NCBI RefSeq assembly: GCF_007667425.1 | Contig: NZ_VDRC01000001.1 | Span: forward strand, 1,580,595-1,644,594 | Direction: 5' to 3' | Origin: Microbacterium sp. 1.5R | Lineage (GTDB): Bacteria > Actinomycetota > Actinomycetes > Actinomycetales > Microbacteriaceae | DNA: 64,000 nt | In this document: one piece after another, positions 35,307 through 43,539 of the stretch | How positions within the stretch are numbered: position 1 is the first letter of the stretch | Layout of the letters: every line of letters begins with the position of its first letter | Made by a program: the position numbers and the translations under genes | The notes under the pieces: generated by a model | Told to the model about the DNA's origin: nothing | Databases searched by the model: none | The model's input: only the letters and a program-made list of their open reading frames with translations

Positions 35307-36232
35307 CATTTCTCCTTGCTCGGCGCCGCGGTGCGCGACGCGATCTCGACTGCGGCCTCGCGATAGGCGATCGCGCCGGCAGATTGCCCATCGTAGGCGA
35401 TCACGGTCTGTCCGAAACTCGGTGCTTCCGATACCCGCACCGAGCGCGGGATGACGGTGTCCAGCACCTGCGCCGGGAAGTGACTGCGTACCTCATCCGC
35501 CACCTGCTGGGCGAGACGCGTACGTCCGTCGTACATCGTGAGCAGGATGGTGGAGAGGTGAAGACTGGGGTTCAGGTGCTTCTGGATCATCTGGATGCTG
35601 CCCAGCAACTGACTGAGACCCTCCAGTGCGTAGTACTCGCACTGGATCGGGATGAAGACCTCGGATGCCGCAGTGAAAGCGTTGATCGTGAGCAGCCCGA
35701 GCGACGGCGGGCAGTCGATGATCACGAAGTCCATCGGTGTCGTCTCGAGGTATTCGTGGAGTGCTCGTCGCAGGCGATGCTCGCGGGCGACCTGTGCGAC
35801 GAGTTCGATCTCCGCCCCTGCGAGATGGATGGTGCTCGGCGCGCAATACAGGTTCTCGTTCTCCGGGCTCTGCTGCACGATGTCAGCGAGCGGGAACTCC
35901 TCGATGAGGACGTCGTAGACGCTGGGGGTGTCCGCATTGTGCGGCACACCGAGTGCCGTGGAGGCGTTGCCCTGCGGATCCAGGTCGATCACGAGGACTC
36001 TCGCACCGAGGTTGGCCAGAGCGGATGCGACATTCACCGCGCTCGTCGTCTTCCCGACGCCACCCTTCTGGTTCGAGACGGTGAACACACGCGTCTCCCC
36101 CGAGAACTCGACGTGCACGTTCTCCAGAGCCCGTCGACGAGCGGAGAGGTCTGCGATCTCCCGCGCGAGCGGTGTATCCATCCCGAAGGAGTCCTTCGGC
36201 GATGCCTGTTCGGATGGTTTCACGTGAAACAT
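35306..36232 (-). CDS. parA: Chromosome-partitioning ATPase ParA
   Basis: Walker-type ATPase that moves ParB-bound origins. 308 aa. The ATG at 36232 begins MFHVKP because the start of the gene is itself a parS site; AGGAG lies 3 nt upstream. A later ATG (codon 18) is the alternative. Motifs: FTVSNQKGGVGKTTSAVNVASALA (deviant Walker A), VLVIDLDPQGNASTALG, and FVIIDCPPSLGLLTINAFTAASEVFIPIQCEYYALEGLSQL. About 50 residues precede the Walker box, as in other actinobacterial ParA proteins. Forms an operon with parB. Confidence 0.97.
   Translation of the reverse strand: MFHVKPSEQASPKDSFGMDTPLAREIADLSARRRALENVHVEFSGETRVFTVSNQKGGVGKTTSAVNVASALANLGARVLVIDLDPQGNASTALGVPHNADTPSVYDVLIEEFPLADIVQQSPENENLYCAPSTIHLAGAEIELVAQVAREHRLRRALHEYLETTPMDFVIIDCPPSLGLLTINAFTAASEVFIPIQCEYYALEGLSQLLGSIQMIQKHLNPSLHLSTILLTMYDGRTRLAQQVADEVRSHFPAQVLDTVIPRSVRVSEAPSFGQTVIAYDGQSAGAIAYREAAVEIASRTAAPSKEK
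36217..36230. promoter_or_regulatory. parS site 1 (inside the parA start)
   Basis: Exact palindrome GTTTCACGTGAAAC, codons 1-5 of parA. ParB bound here would cover the parA start codon. Confidence 0.95.
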
Positions 36233-36876
36233 CCACTCCTTTCGGGGCCGTCTTCCACTCTAATCGCTCGGCGCGACGTTGCTGTTTTCACGGATGGGTA
36301 CACGCTCGCCGTGTCCGCCTGTCAGGTCGGCAACTGTCTCGAGCCGATGCCCGATCTCCGTCACATCCACGTTTACGCCGTGTGAACGCCTGCCTGTCGA
36401 TGAAAGAGCTACCCCGACACTCGCTGGAACGAGCGCAATCCTCGCTGGAGCCGCCGCAGTGCCCGCAGGAAACGTCTCAGTCGTCGCATGAGGCCCCATC
36501 CGCCGATGCAGGAGTCGACGCGTCGCTTGCTGGAACGAGCGCGGTCCCCGCTGGAGCGGGCGCGGTCTCCGACGAGATGCGCTCGGGCGACGTAGGAGAC
36601 GCCGAGTTGTCCATGCAGGAGCCCGCGTGTCCCCCGCTGGAACGATGCCTCCGCTAGAACGCTGCGCACGCTGATCTTCTCGCCACCGACTCGCCGCATC
36701 GTCGTCCCGGGCATCGGCGTCGGATGGGAACGCACCCATCGAAGGAGCACCGACCGTCGAGGGGGCACACAGTGAGTGCACTCGAAAGGCGCGTTGAGTG
36801 CTTTGCCTTGCCGAGTCTCGACGTCGCCCCCAGGCGCGGAGTCAAGAAGGCCTACGCAGAGCTCCTAAGAATGCGT

Positions 36877-36890
36877 GTTTCACGTGAAGC
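36877..36890. promoter_or_regulatory. parS-like site 2 (one mismatch)
   Basis: GTTTCACGTGAAGC; A to G at position 13 of the 14-mer. Confidence 0.8.
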
Positions 36891-37053
36891 GATGGACCTT
36901 CTCGTACGGCTGCGAGGACGCCGGTGTTCGTAACCGCCACTAGCCTGCGCCAGCGTCTGATGCGCGGTCGCGACCGACCTGTCGACCACTGCACGTGGCT
37001 CGAGGTCGGTTGCATGCGCGACCAGGAGGCCCACGAGTAACTTCGACAAGCGC

Positions 37054-37067
37054 GTTTCACGTGAAAC
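37054..37067. promoter_or_regulatory. parS site 3
   Basis: Exact GTTTCACGTGAAAC. Confidence 0.95.
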
Positions 37068-37298
37068 AACCACCGGTCGACGGCTGCGTGACTGCAACAA
37101 CCACTTACCTTCGTCCCGGCCGCCCATCAGTGTGGGGCGCAGATACGCGGTCAGGCGGTGACGGTGCGAGGACATCGGTTGCATAGTCGTGACGCCCGCC
37201 CGATGTGTGGCACTGAGGAACCGGGGGTATTTCCCCGGCTGTGCAGTAATCATTTCGCGCGCGGATGCATGCTGATACTCGCCCAGTGGGTGCCCTTG

Positions 37299-37336
37299 CG
37301 TGCCAAGCGCCCCAATGCGTGCCAAGCGCCCCAATG
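37299..37336. repeat. 19-bp tandem duplication
   Basis: CGTGCCAAGCGCCCCAATG occurs twice head to tail (37299-37317, 37318-37336), with related GGTGCC fragments on both sides. It is in non-coding DNA of the parS region. Confidence 0.85.
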
Positions 37337-37762
37337 GGTGCCGAAGCTCGCCTATGCATGCCGACCCCCTCCGATGTGCACACGCACCAACTTCTACTCC
37401 GCCGACCGGACCGATGTACCCCGCTGCCGGTTTCGGCGATCCGTTACTGGGGCGACCGGCGTCCACTCCGGCGGTAGCCGCTGTGCCGAATCGCCCCTAC
37501 CCTCTCGCCCTGCGCCATCTCCCCGCGACTGCGACTCAGCCTGTTTTGGGAAGCTTCGGTGTGGCCGCGTCTCTGCGATCGGTATTAGACCATCCCGCTC
37601 CCATGGCCAGTTCCGCGACCGCAGCCCGACGTCCTCGACATCATCATGCGCTCACGCCTCTCATTTCCGCCGAATCGCCTCGCTGGTGAGGATATCCGCG
37701 CCCGCGCCTATCGCGCGTCAGAGCCGGCCGCCTCGGCGCTGCAACCCACGGATCGCGTCCAC

Positions 37763-37776
37763 GTTTCACGTGAAAC
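37763..37776. promoter_or_regulatory. parS site 4
   Basis: Exact GTTTCACGTGAAAC. Confidence 0.95.
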
Positions 37777-37875
37777 ATGACGTGCACGCGGCCAAGGTCC
37801 GCAGGGTCAGGACGAAAGATACGACGGTACGAGGTGGTTGATGCATGACGACCCGCGCTGCCTACCTGACCGTCC

Positions 37876-37889
37876 GTTTCACGTGAAAC
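37876..37889. promoter_or_regulatory. parS site 5
   Basis: Exact GTTTCACGTGAAAC, 113 bp from site 4. Confidence 0.95.
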
Positions 37890-37992
37890 ATCGACCTACA
37901 GCTCAGGCTTGCGGTGCCCACCTCCGCAGCGTCCCCTTCACCTGATCTACAACCGACACGCAACCCTGCTCATCCAAGCGAGCGCACACGAT

Positions 37993-38006
37993 GTTTCACG
38001 TGAAAC
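37993..38006. promoter_or_regulatory. parS site 6 (contains the stop codon of the P-loop kinase)
   Basis: Exact GTTTCACGTGAAAC, 117 bp from site 5. The minus-strand reading CGT TTC ACG TGA supplies the last codons and stop of the gene at 37996-38454. Confidence 0.95.
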
Positions 38007-38454
38007 GCCGCGGCGTGTGAAGGAGATCACGGATCCGTTCCACGGTTACTTTCGCGGGGTGGGTTGTGTCCAGCTCGACCGTCGCCGTGGCGCGCAGCAG
38101 CGGCTCGACGGTAGCGGTGTACTCGAGGATCTCCTGGCGTTCGGCGTCCGTCTTCCCATACGGATTCCCGTGCCGGTCCGCGATCCGTTGAATCATGACT
38201 GATGTCGGCGCGGAGAGCAGAACCACGTGGTCGAACAGGTCGTAGAGAAGTCCTTGGTTCTCGACGGTCCCCGCGACGACGACGTCCTCGTGCGCGTCCA
38301 ATAGAGCCCGGACTCGGTCGAGGTCCCACAGCTCTGGTGAGACCTTCCAGTCTCCGTAGTCCGTATCGACCGCAGTCACTCCTGCCACCGACAACGCTTC
38401 GACCACCGTCGACTTGCCGACTCCCGACATTCCCGTCACCAGTACTCGCGTCAC
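37996..38454 (-). CDS. Small P-loop nucleotide kinase-like ATPase
   Basis: 152 aa from the GTG at 38454. TAGGTT at 38461-38466 lies 6 nt upstream on this strand, so the transcript is probably leaderless. Walker A GMSGVGKST at residues 8-16 is followed by a short kinase-like core: VTAVDTDYGDW (acidic residue after strand 2, as in shikimate and adenylate kinases), DVVVAGTVENQGLLYDLFDHVVLLSAPTSVMIQRIADRHGNPYGKTDAERQEIL (LID-like region). Substrate unknown. It lies within the parS cluster between rsmG and parA, where most relatives have no gene of this type as far as I recall. Its stop codon is part of a parS site. Confidence 0.85.
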   Translation of the reverse strand: MTRVLVTGMSGVGKSTVVEALSVAGVTAVDTDYGDWKVSPELWDLDRVRALLDAHEDVVVAGTVENQGLLYDLFDHVVLLSAPTSVMIQRIADRHGNPYGKTDAERQEILEYTATVEPLLRATATVELDTTHPAKVTVERIRDLLHTPRRFT

Positions 38455-38760
38455 ACTCTCAACCTAGGCCCCAAACCCGCGCTGGAGACTCAGTGCTTGT
38501 GTTTCACGTGAAACAACCACGCCGCGAAGCGCCGCCAGGGTGCTCCTACCTGACGCCTTCGACGAGCCCCGGAAGGGCCCAGTCACACAAAGGACGTGAA
38601 TACGACACATTCCTCCCTCACGCACAGAGTGCGACCAACAGGCAGGGCGAGGACGTCTCGTAGGACCGATGTCGGAAACCAAACCCTGCCGGACGGGTCT
38701 GGCTCCGCGGAGGAAGGAGTTCCCGCACGCGCTCGCACGAGATATGCGGAACAACCGAGC
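38455..38760. other. Non-coding gap with one parS site
   Basis: Only the kinase promoter (38461-38466) and parS site 7 (38501) are recognised. No gene, tRNA or clear hairpin seen. It ends at the rsmG stop. Confidence 0.6.
38501..38514. promoter_or_regulatory. parS site 7
   Basis: Exact GTTTCACGTGAAAC. Confidence 0.95.
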
Positions 38761-39393
38761 CTAGGAACGAACGCGAGCCCGAACCACTCGAGTGACCTCA
38801 GCCGCGGGGAGGACGCCTTCACCCAGGACCTCGACCCGAACGTCCGACAGGCGGTACTTCTTGATCTGCTTCTGTGCTGCGTCGATCTCGTTCGCCGCGT
38901 TCTGACCTTTGAGAAGGGCGAGCTCCCCTCCGTCACGCACGAGCGGCGCCGTCCACGGAAGGAGCGTGCGCAGCGCGCTGACTGCTCGCGCCGTCACGAC
39001 GTCGAACCGCACAGAGCCGTCGACATCTTCCGCTCTCGCACGCAGAACGTCGACGTTGTCGAGTCCGAGATCCGCTACCTGCTCCGTGAGCCAGGCGACG
39101 CGACGTTCCATCGGCTCGATCAGCGTCAACTGGACGTCAGGTCGCGCGATGGCGAGCACCAGCCCTGGCAGTCCCGCCCCGGAACCGATGTCGGCCACCG
39201 AGCCGTGGAACAACGGCGCGGCAATGGCACTGTTCAGCACGTGCCTCGTCCAGAGCCGCGGGAGCTCGAGCGGACCGATGAGGCCACGTTCCTCCCCTTG
39301 CTCGGCGAGAGCCGCCGTGTACTGACGCGCGAGCTCGATGCGATCGCCGAAGAGATCCCTCGCGATCAGCGGCTCGGATTCGACCTCACTCAC
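38761..39393 (-). CDS. rsmG: 16S rRNA (guanine527-N7)-methyltransferase
   Basis: Methylates G527 of 16S rRNA (E. coli numbering). 210 aa from the GTG at 39393 (VSEVESEPLIARDLFGDRIELARQYTAALAEQGEERGLIGPLELPRLWTRHVLNS); the frame runs further up through khpB as antisense noise. RsmG marks: LPRLWTRHVLNS, VADIGSGAGLPGLVLAIARP for SAM, and FDVVTARAVSALRTLLPWTAPLVRDGG. Last gene of the rpmH operon. The start lacks a good Shine-Dalgarno and lies 20 nt from a degenerate parS. Confidence 0.93.
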   Translation of the reverse strand: MSEVESEPLIARDLFGDRIELARQYTAALAEQGEERGLIGPLELPRLWTRHVLNSAIAAPLFHGSVADIGSGAGLPGLVLAIARPDVQLTLIEPMERRVAWLTEQVADLGLDNVDVLRARAEDVDGSVRFDVVTARAVSALRTLLPWTAPLVRDGGELALLKGQNAANEIDAAQKQIKKYRLSDVRVEVLGEGVLPAAEVTRVVRARVRS

Positions 39394-39412
39394 GCGGGGA
39401 ACCGACCTCGAT

Positions 39413-39426
39413 GTTCCACGTGAAAC
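39413..39426. promoter_or_regulatory. parS-like site 8 (one mismatch)
   Basis: GTTCCACGTGAAAC (T to C at position 4), in the gap between khpB and rsmG. Confidence 0.8.
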
Positions 39427-39427
39427 G

Positions 39428-39919
39428 TCAGCGCCGACGCAGAACGGTGTGACGCTCCGCGCCCTCGCCGTAGGACTCCGACACCAGGCCATGATCCGCC
39501 GCGATGTCGTGCACGAGCTTGCGCTCATAGCTCGACATGGCCGGCAGGGACGCCTGGGATGCACCATCGTCGAGCTTGACGACGGCCGCACTGACCAGCG
39601 TCTCGAGCTCACGGCGGCGGGTGTCGCGCGACCCCCCGATGTCGAGGATCAACCGTGAGAACGAGCCCGTCTTGTTCTGCACCGCGAGACGAGTCAGCTC
39701 CTGAAGAGCCTGAACGGTATCGGGAGCTGACAGCAGCGAGAGGGCATCACCCTCGGCCTCGACGGAGACGTACGCACGTCCCTGTCGCACGTCGAGGTTG
39801 AGGTCACCGTCGATGTCGGCGATGTCCAGCAGCTCTTCGAGGTAGTCCGCGGCGACGTCGCCCTCGTTCTCCAGCTGAGCGACCGTCGGCTCGACGGTCT
39901 CGGTCAGGTGGTCGGTCAT
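39428..39919 (-). CDS. khpB: RNA-binding protein KhpB/Jag (R3H domain)
   Basis: 163-aa single-stranded nucleic-acid-binding protein. The N-terminal part is a KH-like fold (NEGDVAADYLEELLDIADIDGDLNLDVRQGRAYVSVEAEGDALSLL). The C-terminal R3H domain has RREL...LPAMSSYERKLVHDIAADHGLVSESYGEGAERHTVLRRR. Start overlaps the yidC stop (ATGA). Homologues affect cell elongation and division. Confidence 0.95.
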   Translation of the reverse strand: MTDHLTETVEPTVAQLENEGDVAADYLEELLDIADIDGDLNLDVRQGRAYVSVEAEGDALSLLSAPDTVQALQELTRLAVQNKTGSFSRLILDIGGSRDTRRRELETLVSAAVVKLDDGASQASLPAMSSYERKLVHDIAADHGLVSESYGEGAERHTVLRRR

Positions 39920-40986
39920 GAACCGCTCCCCTTCTTCTTCGCACGCTTCTTGCCGACGGGCTGCTGACGCTTAGGTGCCTCGGACTTCACCCGCTCGGCT
40001 TCATCCAGCAGGCGCTGCTGCTCGGCCTCGTAGCTCGCCATGGAGACGACCTTGCCCGACGAATCGATCGCCTTGCCCTTCCGAGCGAGGCGCTCCTCGC
40101 GAGCCTTGGCGGCGTCGGATCCGGGAGTCGGCATCTCGCGGATGACGAGGAACTGCTGACCCATGGTCCAGAGGTTCGAGATGAACCAGTAGATGACCAC
40201 ACCGAGGGGGAAGAACACACCCGAGAAGATGAAGCCCAGCGGCAGGACGTAGAGCATGATCTTCTGCATCTGGTACGCCTGGCCGGTCTTGGCCTCGGGC
40301 GACAGGTTCTTGGAGATGATCTGCAGCTGCGTGAAGAACTGCGAGGAGATCATCAGCACGACGAGCGTCACGAGGATGATGATCGCGGTGGTGTTCTGCG
40401 CGTCGATCGCGTTGCCGAGCGTCTCGTGCAGCGATGCGACACCGAAGAGCTTGGCGTCGTAGAACTCCTTGGTGAGCTCCGGGCTGAGGAAGCCGACGCC
40501 GCCGATGCCCGCCTTGGCGTGCTTGCTCACATCGCTCAGCACGCTGTACAACGAGAAGAAGACGGGCATCTGCACGAGCAGAGGCAGACAGCTCGACATC
40601 GGCGTCGTGCCGTGCTTCTTGTACAGCGCCATGGTCTCGCGGCTCATCGCCTCACGGCTGAGCTGATCCTTCTTACCGCGATACTTCTCCTGAACTTTCC
40701 GCAGTTCAGGAGCGATTTCCATCATCTTTCGCTGGCTCTTGATCTGCTTGACGAACAGCGGGATCAGGGCAGCACGGACCACGATCACGAGGCCGACGAT
40801 CGAGAGCACCCAGGTCAGGCCGGATGCCGCCGGCATGCCGACCGCTGTGAGCAGCCAGTGCCACGCGACGAGCACCATCTCGACGAGCCACTTGAGCGGC
40901 CACAGGATGGTCCCGAGCAGATCGAAGCCGCCGGACGCGGGCTCCGGCGAGGGGGTGGTACTGGCGAGCAGGAGGTCTAGACCCAC
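39916..40986 (-). CDS. yidC: Membrane protein insertase YidC
   Basis: Inserts membrane proteins alone or with SecYEG. 356 aa from the GTG at 40986 with AAAGGA 7 nt upstream. Helices at about 37-60 (LTWVLSIVGLVIVVRAALIPLFVKQI with the functional Arg in the groove), LPLLVQMPVFFSLYSVLSDV, IIILVTLVVLMISSQFFTQLQII and FIFSGVFFPLGVVIYWFISNLWTMGQQFLV. The cytoplasmic hairpin SQRKMMEIAPELRKVQEKYRGKKDQLSREAM is intact. The basic C-terminal tail (KRQQPVGKKRAKKKGSGS) may touch ribosomes. Gram-positive type without the large periplasmic domain. Confidence 0.97.
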   Translation of the reverse strand: MGLDLLLASTTPSPEPASGGFDLLGTILWPLKWLVEMVLVAWHWLLTAVGMPAASGLTWVLSIVGLVIVVRAALIPLFVKQIKSQRKMMEIAPELRKVQEKYRGKKDQLSREAMSRETMALYKKHGTTPMSSCLPLLVQMPVFFSLYSVLSDVSKHAKAGIGGVGFLSPELTKEFYDAKLFGVASLHETLGNAIDAQNTTAIIILVTLVVLMISSQFFTQLQIISKNLSPEAKTGQAYQMQKIMLYVLPLGFIFSGVFFPLGVVIYWFISNLWTMGQQFLVIREMPTPGSDAAKAREERLARKGKAIDSSGKVVSMASYEAEQQRLLDEAERVKSEAPKRQQPVGKKRAKKKGSGS

Positions 40987-40989
40987 CGT

Positions 40990-41340
40990 TCAATCCTTTC
41001 GGGCAGGGACGACGAAACCGCGAACGGTCAGGTCATGGCGGAAGTGTTCATGCGGACGGACGTCATCGACGCCGCCGCGAGTCCAGGGATTGCAACGGAG
41101 GATGCGCCACGCCGAGAGCAGGGCCCCCTTCACCGCGCCGTGCTGTTGCACCGCCCCTACAGCGTAAGCGGAACACGAGGGGTAGTAGGCGCACACGTCT
41201 CCATACAGAGGAGAGATCACCCTGCGGTACCCGGCGAGGAACCCGAGCACGAGGTTCCTCGGGACCAGTGGGATGCTGCGCACCACGTCACGGGAATCGA
41301 GGTGCGCTGACCCCACCGACGACGCCGGCAGCGCGGTCAT
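40990..41340 (-). CDS. yidD: Membrane protein insertion efficiency factor YidD
   Basis: 116 aa, with the family core PRNLVLGFLAGYRRVISPLYGDVCAYYPSCSAYAVGAVQQHGAVKGALLSAWRILRCNPWTRGGVDDV containing the conserved C-x-Y-x-P-S-C-S-x-Y and the RCNPW motif. ATG overlaps the rnpA stop by 4 nt; yidC follows after 3 nt. Confidence 0.96.
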   Translation of the reverse strand: MTALPASSVGSAHLDSRDVVRSIPLVPRNLVLGFLAGYRRVISPLYGDVCAYYPSCSAYAVGAVQQHGAVKGALLSAWRILRCNPWTRGGVDDVRPHEHFRHDLTVRGFVVPARKD

Positions 41341-41681
41341 GATCGCACCTGCGTCAGGCGCCCGAGACAGCGGTTCACATCGGCGCTGAGTTCGGCGTAG
41401 CTGGCGGAGGCGGACGCAGGAAGGGCACGGATGACGACATCCGTGCCCTCGGGCACTCGCTCGAGCGCCTCCGCACAGACGGCTTTCAACCGCCGACGCA
41501 CGGTGTTGCGCACCACAGCGGTGCCGACCTGCTTACTGATGATGAACCCGAACCTCGCGGTCCTGCTCTCGCCCGTCGTCAGCATCGAGGTGACGACCCG
41601 GGCCCCGCCACAACGCGAACCGCGTCGAACGACCAGTCGATAGTCGCTCCCGCGTGTCAGACGAAACGGGCGGGCGAGCAC
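41337..41681 (-). CDS. rnpA: Ribonuclease P protein component
   Basis: 114 aa from a GTG. Basic protein that assists the RNase P RNA in tRNA 5' maturation. Conserved block RFGFIISKQVGTAVVRNTVRRRLKAVCAEAL contains the RNR-type motif (RNTVRRRLK). Follows rpmH by 6 nt, as in nearly all bacteria. Confidence 0.96.
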   Translation of the reverse strand: MLARPFRLTRGSDYRLVVRRGSRCGGARVVTSMLTTGESRTARFGFIISKQVGTAVVRNTVRRRLKAVCAEALERVPEGTDVVIRALPASASASYAELSADVNRCLGRLTQVRS

Positions 41682-41687
41682 AGCGGA

Positions 41688-41825
41688 TTACGCGGAGAGC
41701 TCGGTGCGGCCCTTCGCACGGCGGGCCGAGAGGATGGACCGGCCGGCGCGGGTGCGCATGCGGGCGCGGAAGCCGTGCTTCTTGGCGCGACGACGGTTGT
41801 TGGGCTGGAAGGTGCGCTTGCTCAT
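41688..41825 (-). CDS. rpmH: 50S ribosomal protein L34
   Basis: 45 aa, read directly from the minus strand: [20 protein letters not shown], then an Arg/Lys-rich remainder ending in KGRTELSA before TAA at 41688-41690. GGAG lies 8 nt before the ATG. First gene of the operon rpmH-rnpA-yidD-yidC-khpB-rsmG. Confidence 0.97.
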   Translation of the reverse strand: MSKRTFQPNNRRRAKKHGFRARMRTRAGRSILSARRAKGRTELSA

Positions 41826-42144
41826 GGGATCACTCCGGGAATGCTGCCACCGGAACCTGTTTCGACCGGAGACATAGGGAACTGCCGTTCAGGCATAAGT
41901 CAACCGATTAAGGGTACGTCCTGGCAGCGCGCAGAGCAAATCTGCGCGCTGGGCCGGTCAGAGCAGCCGAGATCCGCACAGCTATTATCCACAACCTGTG
42001 CGCCGTACCTCCGTGCAACACGCACGCGTGTTTCCCAGGCCAGGTTGCCGTTGTCGGCGCCGGTGACTACCGTGGCATCCGAAGTTATCCACAGGGGGGC
42101 GCGTCCGACGGCGACCCTCCTCGAACCCCCACTCCCGGAGCGTC
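41826..42144. other. rpmH-dnaA intergenic region with two DnaA boxes
   Basis: Divergent promoter region of rpmH and dnaA. Exact DnaA boxes TTATCCACA at 41985-41993 and 42085-42093, 100 bp apart in the same orientation. They can serve autoregulation of dnaA and form the left part of the origin. A TTGACT on the minus strand near 41900 may be the rpmH -35, but I could not place a good -10. Nothing else seen. Confidence 0.8.
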
Positions 42145-43539
42145 ATGTCGTCACCAGCCCAGCCAGACGTTCCGATCTGGACCACGGTGCAGGAACTCCT
42201 CGAGGCGGACGATCGGGTGACACCCCAGCTGCAGGGCTTCCTGAGTCTTGCGGTGCCGGCCGGAGTGATGGCTGCGACCCTGTACCTGGAGGTTCCGAAC
42301 GACCTGACGGCGGCGCAGATCAACAAGCGCCTGCGGCTTCCGATCATGGAGGCACTGTCGCACATCGGCGACGAGGTCACCTCCTATCGCACCGTGGTCA
42401 ATCACGAGCTGGCCGAGCAGCCGACCGCTCCCATCGCCGTCGCCGATTTCGGCCGTCAGGAGCAGGTTCGCATCGACTCGCCGATGGAGCAGGCGCAGGC
42501 GCCGGTCCGTCACGAATCGCGGCTCAATCCGAAGTACACCTTCGACAACTTCGTCATCGGGCAGTCCAACCGCTTCGCGCACGCGGCGGCGGTCGCTGTC
42601 GCCGAAGCGCCGGCGAAGGCCTACAACCCGCTCTTCATCTACGGCGATTCGGGCCTCGGCAAAACCCACCTCCTGCACGCCATCGGCGACTACGCGCAGT
42701 CCCTCTATGCGGGTGTGAAGGTGCGGTACGTCTCGAGCGAGGAATTCACCAACGACTTCATCAACTCGATCGCCAACAACCGCGGAGCCGCTTTCCAGGC
42801 CCGCTACCGCGACGTCGACATCCTGCTCATCGACGACATCCAGTTCCTCCAGGGCCGCGCGGAGACGCAGGAGGCCTTCTTCCACACGTTCAACACGCTG
42901 CACGACCACAACAAGCAGGTCGTCATCACGAGCGATGTCGCGCCGAAGCACCTGACCGGATTCGAAGATCGGATGCGCAGTCGCTTCGAGTGGGGTCTGA
43001 TCACGGACGTGCAGGCCCCCGACCTCGAGACCCGCATCGCGATCCTCCGCAAGAAGGCGCAGAGCGAGGCACTGCACATCCCCGACGAAGTGCTCGAGTA
43101 CATCGCCACCGTCGTCTCGTCGAACATCCGCGAACTCGAGGGAGCATTGATCCGGGTCTCGGCCTTCGCCAGCCTCAACCGCTCCGCACTCGACATCTCC
43201 CTCGCCCAGACGGTCTTGCGCGACATCATCGACACCGCCGAAGACAACGTCATCTCGCCGACCGACATCATCACGGCGACGGCCCAGTACTTCAAGCTCA
43301 CCGTCGACGACCTGTACGGGTCGAGCAGATCGCAGCAGATCGCGACCGCACGGCAGATCGCCATGTACCTGTGCCGTGAGCGCACGAGCCTCTCGCTGCC
43401 CAAGATCGGTCAGCTCTTTGGCAATCGAGACCACACCACGGTGATGTACGCCTACAAGAAGATCAGCGAGCTCATGAAAGAGCGCCGCTCCATCTACAAC
43501 CAGGTCACCGAGATCACCACGCAGCTCGGTCGGCGCTGA
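42145..43539 (+). CDS. dnaA: Chromosomal replication initiator DnaA
   Basis: AAA+ ATPase that opens oriC. 464 aa. Domain I about 1-80 (WTTVQELLEADDRVTPQLQGFLSL...), short variable domain II to about 130, AAA+ domain III from NPKYTFDNFVIGQSNRFAHAAA with Walker A GDSGLGKTH at 167-175 and Walker B DILLIDDIQF, and DNA-binding domain IV with GNRDHTTVMYAYKKI near residue 430-445. Domain II is shorter than in Streptomyces, normal for Microbacteriaceae. Flanked by DnaA boxes on both sides. Confidence 0.98.
   Translation: MSSPAQPDVPIWTTVQELLEADDRVTPQLQGFLSLAVPAGVMAATLYLEVPNDLTAAQINKRLRLPIMEALSHIGDEVTSYRTVVNHELAEQPTAPIAVADFGRQEQVRIDSPMEQAQAPVRHESRLNPKYTFDNFVIGQSNRFAHAAAVAVAEAPAKAYNPLFIYGDSGLGKTHLLHAIGDYAQSLYAGVKVRYVSSEEFTNDFINSIANNRGAAFQARYRDVDILLIDDIQFLQGRAETQEAFFHTFNTLHDHNKQVVITSDVAPKHLTGFEDRMRSRFEWGLITDVQAPDLETRIAILRKKAQSEALHIPDEVLEYIATVVSSNIRELEGALIRVSAFASLNRSALDISLAQTVLRDIIDTAEDNVISPTDIITATAQYFKLTVDDLYGSSRSQQIATARQIAMYLCRERTSLSLPKIGQLFGNRDHTTVMYAYKKISELMKERRSIYNQVTEITTQLGRR

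Larger units (their letters stand above)
36233..37995. other. Gene-poor, parS-rich centromere-like region (1.76 kb)
   Basis: I see no convincing gene in this stretch. The open frames are short, overlap on both strands, lack ribosome sites and read as Arg/Ser/Pro-rich noise. GC and codon pattern differ from the neighbours. It holds four complete parS-type sites (36877, 37054, 37763, 37876) and the first bases of a fifth (37993). It also has a repeated GCTGGAACGAGCGC (36423-36436 and 36529-36542, with decayed relatives near 36549 and 36637) and a 19-bp tandem repeat at 37299-37336. Decayed coding sequence or a spacer between ParB loading sites are both possible. Confidence 0.65.

Noticed and set aside
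36172-37841. Several 100-230 codon frames in the parS region
   Set aside because: Overlapping on both strands, without ribosome sites, promoters or recognisable domains; composition is not protein-like.
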